Positions 33,101 through 40,513 of a stretch of 64,000 nucleotides of DNA are shown here, piece by piece. Position numbers and translations under genes: made by a program. Position 1 is the first letter of the stretch; the number at the start of each line of letters is the position of its first letter. This stretch comes from Pseudomonas aylmerensis (GTDB lineage Bacteria > Pseudomonadota > Gammaproteobacteria > Pseudomonadales > Pseudomonadaceae): the NCBI RefSeq assembly GCF_001702265.1, contig NZ_MAUE01000025.1, positions 111,625 through 175,624 of the forward strand, in the 5' to 3' direction. The notes under the pieces are model-generated. The model made no database searches and had not been told where the DNA came from. It was given only the letters and a program-made list of their open reading frames with translations.

Positions 33101-33225
33101 TCGTTCATCAGCGAAGCAGCGGACTGCTCGGCCCGGCCGCCGGCCTTCGCCATTTCATCCAGACTCGTTTTCGCCTGGATTGCATCGGCCGAGTCGATCT
33201 TGACGCCGAGTTCTGCAATGTTCAT
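30175..33225 (-). CDS. tape measure protein
   Basis: The 1016-residue protein is mostly helical coiled coil. It has a hydrophobic middle (about residues 210-230, with GAGAGAAGLLAILGPLALA) and a C-terminal domain containing FADFAKSILADMARIA, typical of lambda H-like proteins. Its length sets tail length, about 0.15 nm per residue, so a tail near 150 nm is expected by that rule. An AAGGTGAG site precedes the ATG. It follows the G/GT chaperone genes as in other siphophages. Confidence 0.93.
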   Translation of the reverse strand: MNIAELGVKIDSADAIQAKTSLDEMAKAGGRAEQSAASLMNEMQALEKSLSTSAKTTQDLAKQRDALAKLTKTGAYGEAEAAKISAQLDKQQVALAKSAMDEQKALNSLLGAIDPARAALAKLDTQVEQLGKHLDAGRISQDQYNTALGKIDKDYAKLEKTTTGFDKLRLGTRQAQENVVQLGNALSSGDLGSGVRAVAQLGAGAGAGAAGLLAILGPLALATAAVGGLAYAYHKGSEEQDNYSKSLILTGNFAGVSAGQLGEMARQVSATVGTTGQAAAVLAMLADNGKIAGESFEGITQAAVSMQEATGKAVSETVAEFVKLADDPVKASAALNEQYHYLTASVFSQIAALEEQRDHAGAVKLATESYADAINERTPKILENLSFWEKGYNAVARAADSLKNIGRPDIGADIEQARRDLASAQSGDVGLFQNKQEMIDLYQNRLNMLEDQKAAQAEIAKLEGDQAKAQQAAITSMQKVDALTKSSWTNEQKRTDALKDYKKQLDDIRKVAPNDPRLAQATVDKNIANINDKFKDPKAAGTQVDLTSFNNAKNDLAAITDIYKNYQKELEAAQKAGLLSEEDYLLRRQALIGNQLDQTTAAYQAEIAALEAAKGKKTTSAAQSIQLDQKIADARAGMVKAQKDADSQLEVLATNETGRLAKQERAISTYVQALGQQQRALELAGQRAVLGVGQGDRQNALSGELNSQQDRFAQQSLELANQKSDPSRNMSEEEFKRKSQALADANKAATDQIRQNYADVEAAQGDWTNGATSAWANYLDSARNIAGQTKTLFGNAFSSMEDAVVNFAMTGKLSFADFAKSILADMARIATRQASSALLSSLFGAGLSYFSGGGGGNGLAAGSAGANSSNLGASADGYSSTYFPQAKGGAWSGGVQLFADGGAFTNSIVSKPTAFGMANGKTGVMGEAGEEAIMPLTRTSSGKLGVMAMGGGGAGGTQINVEVHIDGDGNASSTADAPGYDLFGKELATFVEQKYQELRSKDMRQGGVINNAIKGR

Positions 33226-33252
33226 CGACTCACCTTGAATAAGTGCCCGTGG

Positions 33253-33576
33253 TTACGCGCTGTTTTCCCTTTCCTCCGCCATAACGCGCAGGGCTTCGCC
33301 TTCCAGCACCTGAAGGTCAGGGAAGATTTCAGCGAGTTTCTTTTTCTTGATGCCGAGGAACCCGGCCACGTCGCGGATGCAGCTGTAGTCGAGACCGATC
33401 GCGCCGCCAGCGCCCGCCCGCCACTGAGTCGACATCCGGTTGAAAAGGAAAAAAGCCGGCCAAAGGCACGGCCAAATCTCGAACTCTTCTTCCATATCCT
33501 CAGCATCCAGGCCGAACACGGCGAGTTGCTCCGCGTCTGGTGGGGGCTCATACAGAGCGCGGGCGGCGCGAATCAG
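33253..33576 (-). CDS. tail assembly chaperone extension (GT), made by -1 frameshift
   Basis: This is the DUF1799-like 107-residue segment (KLIRAARALYEPPPDAEQ, then STQWRAGAGGAIGLDYSC). It has no good ribosome site of its own; an upstream ATG at 33645 exists, but the frame before 33576 encodes nothing conserved. It is expected only as the C-terminal part of a G-GT fusion of about 233 residues, produced when ribosomes slip at GGGAAAC (33576-33582). In lambda the GT protein recruits major tail protein to the tape measure. Confidence 0.82.
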   Translation of the reverse strand: MIRAARALYEPPPDAEQLAVFGLDAEDMEEEFEIWPCLWPAFFLFNRMSTQWRAGAGGAIGLDYSCIRDVAGFLGIKKKKLAEIFPDLQVLEGEALRVMAEERENSA

Positions 33577-33953
33577 TTTCCCGTGCGAGCCTTGGCGAAA
33601 GCTGCTTGGTAGGCGTCCACAACAGCCTCGGCTGTGCCGTGGCACGAGGTCACCAGCGCCTTGATGCTCTCGTCATTGAACTTGTCGTCGAACCCCCAGC
33701 CGACCACCAGATCCTTTATCTGGTGTACCTGGTGCTCGGTGTCGAGGGCCACCACATCAGAGAGAGAGGGCTTGTCTCCGAGACGCTCAACCCCTTCCTT
33801 GCGGCGCTGATTCCATTCATCAAAAAGTGCGGCAAGGTCAACCCGATCGCGATACTTGAAGGTGAACTCAACCTTCGCGGGCGCTTGCCCAACGACGGGA
33901 ATGAGTACCAGCCCTTTGAACGTCGGGGCCTGAGCAATCTTGAACTTCGCCAT
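33573..33953 (-). CDS. tail assembly chaperone, lambda G-like
   Basis: The 126-residue protein precedes the tape measure gene as G does in lambda. It opens MAKFKIAQAPTFKGLVLIPV and is acidic and helical in its second half (DDKFNDESIKALVTSCHG). Its last codons are ACG GGA AAC TGA, containing a slippery heptamer right before the stop. G alone and the G-GT fusion are both needed in a set ratio during tail assembly. It ends in the frame of the GT extension. Confidence 0.87.
   Translation of the reverse strand: MAKFKIAQAPTFKGLVLIPVVGQAPAKVEFTFKYRDRVDLAALFDEWNQRRKEGVERLGDKPSLSDVVALDTEHQVHQIKDLVVGWGFDDKFNDESIKALVTSCHGTAEAVVDAYQAAFAKARTGN
33576..33582 (-). other. programmed -1 frameshift heptamer GGGAAAC
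   Basis: On the minus strand the heptamer reads G GGA AAC in the zero frame of G, directly followed by TGA. It fits X XXY YYZ exactly, and slipping back one base opens the GT frame. The lambda site is GGGAAAG at the same place in the operon. Confidence 0.85.
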
Positions 33954-33955
33954 AA

Positions 33956-34627
33956 TCAGCTCCCACCGCCGGCCGCTACTGGAGCGCGATACGCGGTGAT
34001 TTCAGCATTGATGGTGAAACCGAAAGCAACAGCCGCACCTTCGTTGCGCACCAGCGTTGGGCTCTTGTTGAACGATGGATAGCCGGCGTAGTAGATCGTC
34101 TTGCCGTTGGGCAGCGACATACGCAGGATCCGCACTTCCTTCTCGCGGTCGGCCTTGTCCAGTTCGTCGTACCAGGCAAGGCTGTCGTCGTCAGCGAGCT
34201 GGAACGAAAAAGACTGAGCGTTCTTGGTGGTTGGGATCTGCTTGTCACGGCGCGCCTCGAGCGGTGCGTAGGTCCAGTACTGCTGCTCCCCCCCGGACAT
34301 CGAGTTGCCAATCACCTGATTCACCGCAACCCAGCCGGTGACCTTTTTGGCAGTGCCCGCGCTGATGCCGTCCGGGAAGAACGACGTGTTGGAAGTATCG
34401 ATACCTTCCAGAGTGAAGGCTCCCGCAGCGGCTGCAGCGACACGCACGGCGCGCTCGTTGATATCTTCCCAGCCGGAAGTAATTAGCAGGATGTCGCCAT
34501 TGGCAAAGCCGTTGGCAAGCGCAGTGGCGACACCAGGGTTCGCGTTCGTGATGCTGGTGATCACCTTCGCAGCAGCAAAGCCGGTCGAGAGCGCCAGTGT
34601 GGCCCCGTTGGGGAAGTAAACAGACAT
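33956..34627 (-). CDS. major tail protein
   Basis: The 223-residue protein starts at ATG 34625-34627 with AGAGGAAAA just upstream; a 12-codon extension has no site. It opens MSVYFPNGATLALSTGFAAA and has the beta-rich pattern of tail tube proteins, with WEDINERAVRV and RILRMSLPNGKTIYYAGY segments. It forms the hexameric tail tube. It lies between the tail terminator and G/GT genes, the standard place. Confidence 0.87.
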   Translation of the reverse strand: MSVYFPNGATLALSTGFAAAKVITSITNANPGVATALANGFANGDILLITSGWEDINERAVRVAAAAAGAFTLEGIDTSNTSFFPDGISAGTAKKVTGWVAVNQVIGNSMSGGEQQYWTYAPLEARRDKQIPTTKNAQSFSFQLADDDSLAWYDELDKADREKEVRILRMSLPNGKTIYYAGYPSFNKSPTLVRNEGAAVAFGFTINAEITAYRAPVAAGGGS

Positions 34628-34652
34628 GGGTTTTCCTCTTTGCAGAAATGAC

Positions 34653-34673
34653 AAAACCCGCATAGGGCGGGTT
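34653..34673 (-). terminator. Rho-independent terminator before the major tail gene
   Basis: On the minus strand AACCCGC pairs with GCGGGTT, followed by TTTGT. It lies between the tail terminator gene and the major tail gene inside the late operon. Confidence 0.65.
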
Positions 34674-34695
34674 CAGGATTTGCCCAACGGGCGGG

Positions 34696-35115
34696 TTACG
34701 GCGTGGTGTCGGATCGGTAGGAGAACGACAGCGGGACGGTGTAGGTTGAGTCGCCCGTGATGCCGGGTCCCTGGTCAACAGGTGTCATCGGCGTAACGAC
34801 GAACCCGTTTTTGGTATCCCGCACGTAAAGCGGGAACAGGGAAGTCAGCTCATCCGCAATCGGATTGGTCTTGGTCTTACCGGTGCCTGCCGGCGCGATG
34901 ATGCTGATCTGAAACACGCCAGTGAACAGCCGGTGGTCGCCGCCGAGCGTGTTGCTCGCGGTGTCGCCCGGGATCGTGAAAGCCCGCAGGTAGGTCTCGC
35001 CCACCATCGGTGTGTACGCCGTGTTCTCGAAGACGATCTTCAACTTCTCCGACCTGGCAGCGTTCCAGGCGATGAGCTTGGCCTCGTAGATTGAAGCGAT
35101 GATTGCGTGACTCAT
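34696..35115 (-). CDS. tail terminator protein (DUF4128-like)
   Basis: This 139-residue protein opens MSHAIIASIYEAKLIAW and resembles DUF4128 tail terminators (ETYLRAFTIPGDTASNTLGG near residues 40-59, then GVFQISIIAPAGTGK). It caps the tail tube and joins it to the head. The ATG overlaps the stop of the gp10-like gene by four bases. Size and position match this class. Confidence 0.8.
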   Translation of the reverse strand: MSHAIIASIYEAKLIAWNAARSEKLKIVFENTAYTPMVGETYLRAFTIPGDTASNTLGGDHRLFTGVFQISIIAPAGTGKTKTNPIADELTSLFPLYVRDTKNGFVVTPMTPVDQGPGITGDSTYTVPLSFSYRSDTTP

Positions 35116-35696
35116 ACCTGGTTGTTCCTGATGGCCTCCAGCACGATCTGCTGGAAGCGAGCCACAGTTACCCGGACCATGCCGCCGGGGGCCTGAGTGG
35201 AATGGCCGAACTCCAGCGGAATCGCATAGGGCAAGTTGTTGATGATGTAGGCCATCTGGCCGGCGGTGAAATCGCTCATCGCAGCGACCAGGGCAGCCAC
35301 TGTCTCGGTGCCGCTCGGGTCAACCTCATCGAACGTGACGCTCTCGACCACGCCGAGCGAGATGTGCCAGTTCGCACGGAACCGGCCGCCGACATAGCCC
35401 TCTGGCGCCTTGATGTCCATGCCGTCGTTGAGCTTGCGGCCCTTCTTGAGCCTGCCGCCCTTCGTGAGGTTGGCCGGGTCACTACGCAGCGCGCTGTTGT
35501 GATCGTCGACGGCCTTGTTGTACTGGGTGGCCACTGCGTTCTGCGCCCAGATCTCCGGGTTACCCACGGGAGACATGCGGATCAGGCTGCTTCCGACCTC
35601 GATGATGATTTCACGCACGCTGGCATCGATGGCTTCGCTGGTCTGGGCGGCGAACTCGGCCAGGCTCAGGGCGAAGCTGCCGGATTGAGTCGCCAT
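35112..35696 (-). CDS. HK97 gp10-like tail completion protein
   Basis: The 194-residue protein opens MATQSGSFALSLAEFAAQTS. It contains the family pattern IRMSPVGNPEIWAQ (near residues 58-71), FRANWHISLG (near residue 107) and a final PYAIPLEFGHSTQAPGGMV. These gp10-type proteins act in head-tail joining. It lies next to the tail terminator and is coupled to it by a four-base overlap. Confidence 0.82.
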   Translation of the reverse strand: MATQSGSFALSLAEFAAQTSEAIDASVREIIIEVGSSLIRMSPVGNPEIWAQNAVATQYNKAVDDHNSALRSDPANLTKGGRLKKGRKLNDGMDIKAPEGYVGGRFRANWHISLGVVESVTFDEVDPSGTETVAALVAAMSDFTAGQMAYIINNLPYAIPLEFGHSTQAPGGMVRVTVARFQQIVLEAIRNNQV

Positions 35697-35697
35697 G

Positions 35698-36084
35698 TCA
35701 TTTCCTCAGTTGCGCCGTCCACGTCGCATCAGCCGGGTCGGCGGACAAGTTCATCACCCGCAACCCGTTGACGATATCGCCAATAGCCGGGGCAGCCGGT
35801 ACCGCCGTCGGAACGCCAGCCTCCGATACGAACAGCTCGTTTTGCAGCACCAGCAGCTTCTTGTCGCTGGTCTGGATGAGGGAGCCGTCTATTTCTTTGG
35901 ACAGGTAGCTGCCAAGAACGCCGCGCCCCGAGTACGTCACGGTGATCTCCGGCGTTTCGCCGCCCAGGTCAGGGTCGTACTCGCCCGCCACCTTGCGCAC
36001 GCCTGTGACCGGCTTGACTGCGTCGGCCAAGCCATCAGGATCGTTGAACGCTTCGGCCAGTTCGGCCTGGATATCTTCACGCAT
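35698..36084 (-). CDS. head-tail joining protein candidate
   Basis: The protein has 128 residues from ATG 36082-36084; an upstream ATG would overlap the next gene by more than 40 bases. It opens MREDIQAELAEAFNDPDGLA, has a TYSGRGVLGSYLSKEIDGS core and is beta-rich. Proteins of this size and place form the connector stopper. No exact family is recognised, but the surrounding order (connector, stopper, gp10, terminator) is standard for siphophages. Confidence 0.65.
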   Translation of the reverse strand: MREDIQAELAEAFNDPDGLADAVKPVTGVRKVAGEYDPDLGGETPEITVTYSGRGVLGSYLSKEIDGSLIQTSDKKLLVLQNELFVSEAGVPTAVPAAPAIGDIVNGLRVMNLSADPADATWTAQLRK

Positions 36085-36092
36085 GCCCACGG

Positions 36093-36470
36093 TCAGACCC
36101 TCTTCAGCATCATCACGCCGGAGCGCTTGATCCACGGCTCCAGTAAGGCCAGGGCGAAGTTCACGCCCGCCGACTGATCGGTAGAGCCCGCCACGTAGGT
36201 CTTGCTCACGGACGTGCCGGACTGCGCGGATACTGTCTTGCTCTGCACTTCCTTCTGCGTGGCCGTGTACAGCTTGCCCGCCGCTGCCTCTTTGGCAACC
36301 TGGGCGCCGGCTATTTTGATCTCGGCCGGAACCGGATCAGGAACAGCCCGCTTAATCTTGGCTGTGAGCCAGGCATTGGCCATGGCCACAGCAAGGACCG
36401 GATCACCGGTGCCGGCCCAGTCAGGACCCAGCGAGGCATCAACATCGGCAACGGTGATGAAGTCGGTCAT
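36093..36470 (-). CDS. head completion or adaptor protein candidate
   Basis: The protein has 125 residues from ATG 36468-36470; the longer frame runs into the HeH gene. It opens MTDFITVADVDASLGPDW, typical of the N-terminal helix of gp6-type adaptors that begin with a position-defining VADVD motif. The middle is Ser/Thr-rich (KTVSAQSGTSVSKTYVAGS). It lies directly downstream of the capsid genes. The adaptor call is by context. Confidence 0.65.
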   Translation of the reverse strand: MTDFITVADVDASLGPDWAGTGDPVLAVAMANAWLTAKIKRAVPDPVPAEIKIAGAQVAKEAAAGKLYTATQKEVQSKTVSAQSGTSVSKTYVAGSTDQSAGVNFALALLEPWIKRSGVMMLKRV

Positions 36471-36480
36471 GTGTTTGTCC

Positions 36481-36786
36481 TTATTCCGCTGGCACCAGGG
36501 CCTGCAGGTCTTCTTTCTTGGCAGTCGCGTCGAAGGCAATGCCTTTGGCGGTCAGCCACTCTTTCAGCTCGGGGACCTTCATTTTGAGAGGGTCGGTTTC
36601 AGGTGCTTCCTGCTCCTTGCCGTCGGAAACCTTGATGCCGACGGCCTGGTAAGCATCGAAGATATCCGGCGCATCGCCATCGACGACCACCTCAGTGGCG
36701 GAACCGATGACACCGAAGAATTCACTCAGCAGGCGGTAGCACACGCCGCGCTCTTTGCCCAGCTTGTCCGTGTAGATCACTTTCAT
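36481..36786 (-). CDS. small protein with C-terminal HeH/LEM-like motif
   Basis: The 101-residue protein has residues 70-99 (KVPELKEWLTAKGIAFDATA and the following KKEDLQALV) matching the helix-extended-loop-helix (HeH/LEM/SAP-like) motif found in small phage head proteins and Rho-type N-termini. The N-terminal half is acidic. It lies right after the major capsid gene. A capsid decoration or DNA-contact role is possible. Confidence 0.7.
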   Translation of the reverse strand: MKVIYTDKLGKERGVCYRLLSEFFGVIGSATEVVVDGDAPDIFDAYQAVGIKVSDGKEQEAPETDPLKMKVPELKEWLTAKGIAFDATAKKEDLQALVPAE

Positions 36787-36842
36787 GAGTCACCTCAAAA
36801 GCATCCCGGCGTCCATAAAGACGCCAGGTTGTGTGGGCCGGA

Positions 36843-37820
36843 TTACGGCGTGGTGGTACCGCTGATGACAGCAGCGAAGGGAACCTGCTTGCGGCTGAAC
36901 ACACGCTGCCAGTTCGCAGCCGCGGCGTACTGAGTCGCGGTTGGGCTGAGGTTCTGAGCCTCGGAGCCCTTCCAACTGAAGCCGGCGGGCTGGAGGATGT
37001 AGGTCTTCCGCTCCCACAGCACCTCGGCACCACCGCCGTTACCGCCGCCTGGCTTACGCTCCAGCTCTACCGGCACCTTGGGAGTTCCTTCGCCGTAGCC
37101 GAAAGCGCCCTGGCCGAAGAACACGGACAGGTACTTGCCCGCGCCATATACCAGCGCGTCGTCCATGAAGACTGGCTTGCCGAGGTAGGTGGCCAGGATG
37201 ATCTTGCCGTCGGAGTCGCGCAGGTACTCGATGAGGTCCTGCTTGACCATCTGGTTCATCACCACGGAGTGCACGCCGATCGCACCGAACTGGTCAGCGG
37301 CATCGCCGGCGGTGAACGCAGCATCCTGGAAGGCGTTGGCACTGATGGTCGCGCCCGCGTCGATGACCATGTCACCGCCGTTGTTCGCGATGTTCGAGGC
37401 GATGATGCCGCGAGCCGCGCCCAGGGTGTAACGCTGCCACTGGCGGGTCCAGTAGGTGCCGAAGCGGTTGCGGATCTGCTGTTGAGGTTCGGTGTTCGCC
37501 AGCTCGGCGGTCAGGTCGGTGACGCCGTAGCCTTTGTTGAGGTACAGGACGCGGGCACGCATGCTGTCCTGAGTGACTTTGCCGACTTCACCCTGGTCGT
37601 TCGGGTCGTCGTTGCTGATGTTCGGGGCTTCATCAGCGTTCAGATCCTGCCAGTAGCTGATCTCGGCGGTACCCTGGCTGCCGGAGGCAATCGCGTCCAG
37701 CACAGGGGAGCGAGTCACGATGCCCGACTCATAAACAGCGGTCTTTTCCGGGCTGTTAACCGGCGCCAGCGAGGCGTAGTAGTCACCGACGAAGATGTCG
37801 GTCAGTTGGGTAGTTGCCAT
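36843..37820 (-). CDS. major capsid protein
   Basis: The 325-residue protein is adjacent to the scaffold gene. It opens MATTQLTDIFVGDYYASLAP and has the beta-rich middle and GVHSVVMNQMVKQDLIEYLRD segment (near residues 183-203) typical of HK97-fold coat proteins of this DUF4055-portal phage group. VLWERKTYILQPAGFSWKG near residue 267 is a P-domain-like strand. It forms the icosahedral shell around the scaffold. The coat call is based on position, size and composition. Confidence 0.87.
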   Translation of the reverse strand: MATTQLTDIFVGDYYASLAPVNSPEKTAVYESGIVTRSPVLDAIASGSQGTAEISYWQDLNADEAPNISNDDPNDQGEVGKVTQDSMRARVLYLNKGYGVTDLTAELANTEPQQQIRNRFGTYWTRQWQRYTLGAARGIIASNIANNGGDMVIDAGATISANAFQDAAFTAGDAADQFGAIGVHSVVMNQMVKQDLIEYLRDSDGKIILATYLGKPVFMDDALVYGAGKYLSVFFGQGAFGYGEGTPKVPVELERKPGGGNGGGAEVLWERKTYILQPAGFSWKGSEAQNLSPTATQYAAAANWQRVFSRKQVPFAAVISGTTTP

Positions 37821-37823
37821 GGA

Positions 37824-38561
37824 TTAGGTTCCTTTGGTGGCCTGGATTTTCTTGAAGAGCTCAGGGTTGTCACGGGCGATCGCAGCGCGTTCGGTTTCCG
37901 TGTACTCACCCCACTTTTTCGTGGCCTTGCCACCGTTGTCGCCGGTCTGCCCGGCACCCTGAGCCCTTGGCCACAGGTGTGTTGCTGTTTCACGCAGAGA
38001 TTCCGCCCATTCGAGCGGGGACAGTGGGGTTTTCCCGTCCTTCCCGTAAACGACCTCGCCGTCACGGTCGGTGGCAATCGCTTCGCCGTCTTCACTGAGT
38101 TTGAAAGTGCCCCGGGCGCGCAGGATGATGTCCTCGGCAGCCTCAGGGAGCGCGCCGGCCTTGATGGCAGCAGCGCGGATGGAATCGGCCAACACCTTGT
38201 CGCTGTACTTGGCGGCGAATTGCTCGGCCTTGTCGGCGCGAGCCTTCTCGGCGGCCAGCTTGGTGTCGTAGTCGGTGCGCAGGCGCTCTGTGCGGCGGGT
38301 GATGACCTCGTCCAGCTTGCCCTCGGCAATCAGCTTGGTCTCTTCATCCTGGCCTACCTTGGTAAGCAGGCCCTTCACGGCTGCGATGTCCAGGCCTTCA
38401 AACTGGGATTTGAAACCGTCCAGTTCAGTTTTGGTGGTCCGGAGTGAGCCAAGCAGCTCGGTATTTTTGTTCTTGAGGCCCAGAGTGGCCGCTTCCACCG
38501 CTTCGGCGATCGCGGATTTAACTGCCGGGTCTTCAAGGTCAATCTGGTTTTCGTCTGCCAC
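37824..38561 (-). CDS. capsid scaffold protein
   Basis: This acidic, Lys/Glu-rich, mainly helical protein has 245 residues when started at GTG 38559-38561, with AAGGGG nearby upstream. The ATG at 38601-38603 would give 14 more residues but lies on a terminator hairpin. The long coiled coil (about residues 50-135, e.g. TTKTELDGFKSQFEGLD) and end KKIQATKGT fit scaffold proteins. It precedes the coat gene by four bases. It should be absent from mature virions. Confidence 0.82.
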   Translation of the reverse strand: MADENQIDLEDPAVKSAIAEAVEAATLGLKNKNTELLGSLRTTKTELDGFKSQFEGLDIAAVKGLLTKVGQDEETKLIAEGKLDEVITRRTERLRTDYDTKLAAEKARADKAEQFAAKYSDKVLADSIRAAAIKAGALPEAAEDIILRARGTFKLSEDGEAIATDRDGEVVYGKDGKTPLSPLEWAESLRETATHLWPRAQGAGQTGDNGGKATKKWGEYTETERAAIARDNPELFKKIQATKGT

Positions 38562-38603
38562 TTGGTGCACCCCTTGGGTTTGGTCAGCCCGCTTTGCAGG
38601 CAT

Positions 38604-38628
38604 AAAAAAACCGCCCATTGGGCGGTTT
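38604..38628 (-). terminator. Rho-independent terminator before the scaffold gene
   Basis: On the minus strand AAACCGCCC pairs with GGGCGGTTT, followed by Ts. The hairpin is symmetric and could work in both directions. It lies inside the head operon. Confidence 0.72.
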
Positions 38629-38646
38629 GGTGTGAATTCTGGTATT

Positions 38647-38671
38647 AAAAAAACCGCCACTAGGGCGGTTT
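38647..38671 (-). terminator. second terminator before the scaffold gene
   Basis: It has the same AAACCGCC...GGCGGTTT design with loop ACTAG-like bases and a T-run, only 19 bases from the preceding hairpin. The tandem pair would strongly limit scaffold and capsid expression without antitermination. Confidence 0.72.
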
Positions 38672-38701
38672 CTTTGACTCGGTTGAATCGATGAGGAAGC
38701 G

Positions 38702-38827
38702 TTAGAGGTCGTTCAAGCGTTCAATATTGTCTTCCCAGCCTTCCTGATCCATCGGATCAAGCTCTTCCGGCCCCTCTTCCTCTTCGATCTCGTCGTCAAT
38801 TTCTGTGTTTTCGATTTCTACCGGCAT
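38702..38827 (-). CDS. very acidic 41-residue protein
   Basis: ATG 38825-38827 follows AGAGGCGA on the minus strand. The product reads MPVEIENTEIDDEIEEEEGP followed by EELDPMDQEGWEDNIERLND and Leu. Sixteen or more of 41 residues are Glu or Asp. It lies at the head of the scaffold-capsid segment, before the tandem terminators. It may bind basic partners (coat, terminase) or mimic DNA, but that is inference. No search was possible. Confidence 0.6.
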   Translation of the reverse strand: MPVEIENTEIDDEIEEEEGPEELDPMDQEGWEDNIERLNDL

Positions 38828-39074
38828 GTCGATCGCCTCTGATTGAAATGGTACAGCGGCGCGGTTTTATATACATTTCGAAAAATTTCGGCAAGAAATT
38901 AGCGTTTCAACTTATGACAGACAAACCACGCATTACGAGGTAATCAGCGAGCTGCGTCCTGCTGGGTGCGTATGGCGGTGGCCGCATGCGCAGCCCAGGC
39001 GTATCGCGGTTGAGGCGCGTGCGCCGTCCACTCGGCTCAGTGCAGTGGGTCGGTTCTTCGATCTGGAGGCCCTG

Positions 39075-39392
39075 CTAGGCGGCGTACAGCTCGACCGCCA
39101 GCCGTACCTGCCCCCACTCAAGCTCAAAGGGCACGAACGTCTCGGATAGCGTCTGGTATTCGATCTTGCAGTCACGCCGGGGCCAGGCCATCGACTGATC
39201 GGGGTTGGCCTTACGACCTTTCCATTGGCGAGCGTTGATGTCGGCCGCAGCGCGCAGCAGCAGTTCGACCTGATCAGCCTCAGTTTCAGGTATCCGGAAC
39301 CCGTAGTAGTCGCGGTAGAAGGTCAGCTTCTCCAGCTGCACGAAGCTATTCGCGTTGGGCCTTCCCTTCCCGTCCTCAACGATGATCTGCAT
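39075..39392 (-). CDS. DnaT-like ssDNA-binding domain protein of head module
   Basis: The 105-residue protein opens MQIIVEDGKGRPNANSFVQL, the pattern I associate with the putative DnaT-like domain seen beside capsid genes in many phages. The following YRDYYGFRIPETEADQVELL helix and the WKGRKANPDQSMAWPRRD loop also fit. In these phages it is considered a head-tail connector component more than a replication factor. It lies between the MuF-like gene and the acidic small gene. Confidence 0.75.
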   Translation of the reverse strand: MQIIVEDGKGRPNANSFVQLEKLTFYRDYYGFRIPETEADQVELLLRAAADINARQWKGRKANPDQSMAWPRRDCKIEYQTLSETFVPFELEWGQVRLAVELYAA

Positions 39393-39400
39393 GTGCTATC

Positions 39401-40513
39401 TCAACCTGGTTGAGCGCCAAGTGTAACGCCTGCTCGTGTGAACATGTCAGGTTCTGCTTCCTTCAACTGCGCCAGGGTCAGCGGCTTGAACGATTTGTCG
39501 AGCTGCAGCTTGGCGAACTTCTCCGGCGTCAACCCGCCGTCGCGGAACAACTTGCCTCGGACCGGCCCAAGGGCATGGTCTTGGAAGCTCGCCGGTTGCG
39601 TTGCCAGCCATTCGTAATAATTCAGGCCGGCGTCGACCTGGGCCCCACCGTTATCGCCCACCGAGGCGCGCGTGGCGTCCTTGGCGAACATCTCCGAAAG
39701 CCTGGTGGTGGGCACCGTAGTTGACCGGCAGTTGATATGCGCCGGCGGCAGCGGGCCTTTACCCAGGTCGAAGCGCATCCCATCCAGGCCCTTGCACTGC
39801 TGAGAGGTCTTGCGGTCGAGCGTCGACACCCAGCGGTAGCCCAGAACCACGTCACTGTTGGCCTTCAGCGTCTCCATTCGTGCCGTCGTGGCCACATGCT
39901 GGATTGCCGTCTGCACCACGGCAGCAGCATTGCGGTTGCTCACCGCCAGAATGCCATCCGTGAAGTTCTGCGCCGCGGTGCCGCGAATCGCCTGGATGAT
40001 CTGGGCGTTGGTCTGGCCCTGGCCGAAGCCGAGCCGGATCGTGTTCGTCACACGCATTGTCTCGGTCCGCGTCCAGCCGCTGACGAAGCTCTTCAGCAGC
40101 TTTCCACCGTCGATACCTTTCACCTGCAGCGGATAGGAGAACACCGCCGCGCGGATCACCGTGTTGGCCGGCACCACCGCGTCGATGGAGAGCGCATTGC
40201 TGAGGCTTTTGGACTCAAAACTCGATTCGTAAAGCGCGATGTCGACCAGATCAGCCTGCACCAGGTCACCGTAGGCCTTGTAGATCTCCAGCAGCTTGCC
40301 GTCCACCCGGGCCAGGAACTGCTCAAGGCGATCCCGGCTGTAGGTGGTCAGCTCCTTGCGGGTGAGTTGCTCCCGCACCAGCTTGTCGATCTGGCGCAGG
40401 TACTTCTCAAATTTCTTGACCTCGCCAGCCTTAAGCCGCTCCAGCATTACCGAGTGGCGAGTCGTCTGCTCCAGCAGTTGGCTGTCCGCCCGCACCAGAT
40501 TTGTCGTTGGCAT
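39401..40513 (-). CDS. minor head protein (SPP1 gp7/MuF-like)
   Basis: The protein has 370 residues from ATG 40511-40513. The MuF signature is in the C-terminal half: YRWVSTLDRKTSQQCKGLDG (about residues 222-241) and PPAHINCRSTTVP (about 252-264), whose Cys pair and His are conserved. MuF proteins are carried in small numbers with DNA into the capsid and may reach the host. The gene's 5' end overlaps the portal gene by 83 bases in another frame. Confidence 0.88.
   Translation of the reverse strand: MPTTNLVRADSQLLEQTTRHSVMLERLKAGEVKKFEKYLRQIDKLVREQLTRKELTTYSRDRLEQFLARVDGKLLEIYKAYGDLVQADLVDIALYESSFESKSLSNALSIDAVVPANTVIRAAVFSYPLQVKGIDGGKLLKSFVSGWTRTETMRVTNTIRLGFGQGQTNAQIIQAIRGTAAQNFTDGILAVSNRNAAAVVQTAIQHVATTARMETLKANSDVVLGYRWVSTLDRKTSQQCKGLDGMRFDLGKGPLPPAHINCRSTTVPTTRLSEMFAKDATRASVGDNGGAQVDAGLNYYEWLATQPASFQDHALGPVRGKLFRDGGLTPEKFAKLQLDKSFKPLTLAQLKEAEPDMFTRAGVTLGAQPG

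Noticed and set aside
36831..38447. Plus-strand frame of 538 codons opposite the capsid and scaffold genes
   Set aside because: Antisense to two standard head genes; composition not protein-like and no start signal.
38828..39074. Gene in the gap between the acidic ORF and the DnaT-like gene
   Set aside because: Frames on both strands are Arg/Pro-rich or broken and lack ribosome sites; nothing supported in this 247-base gap.
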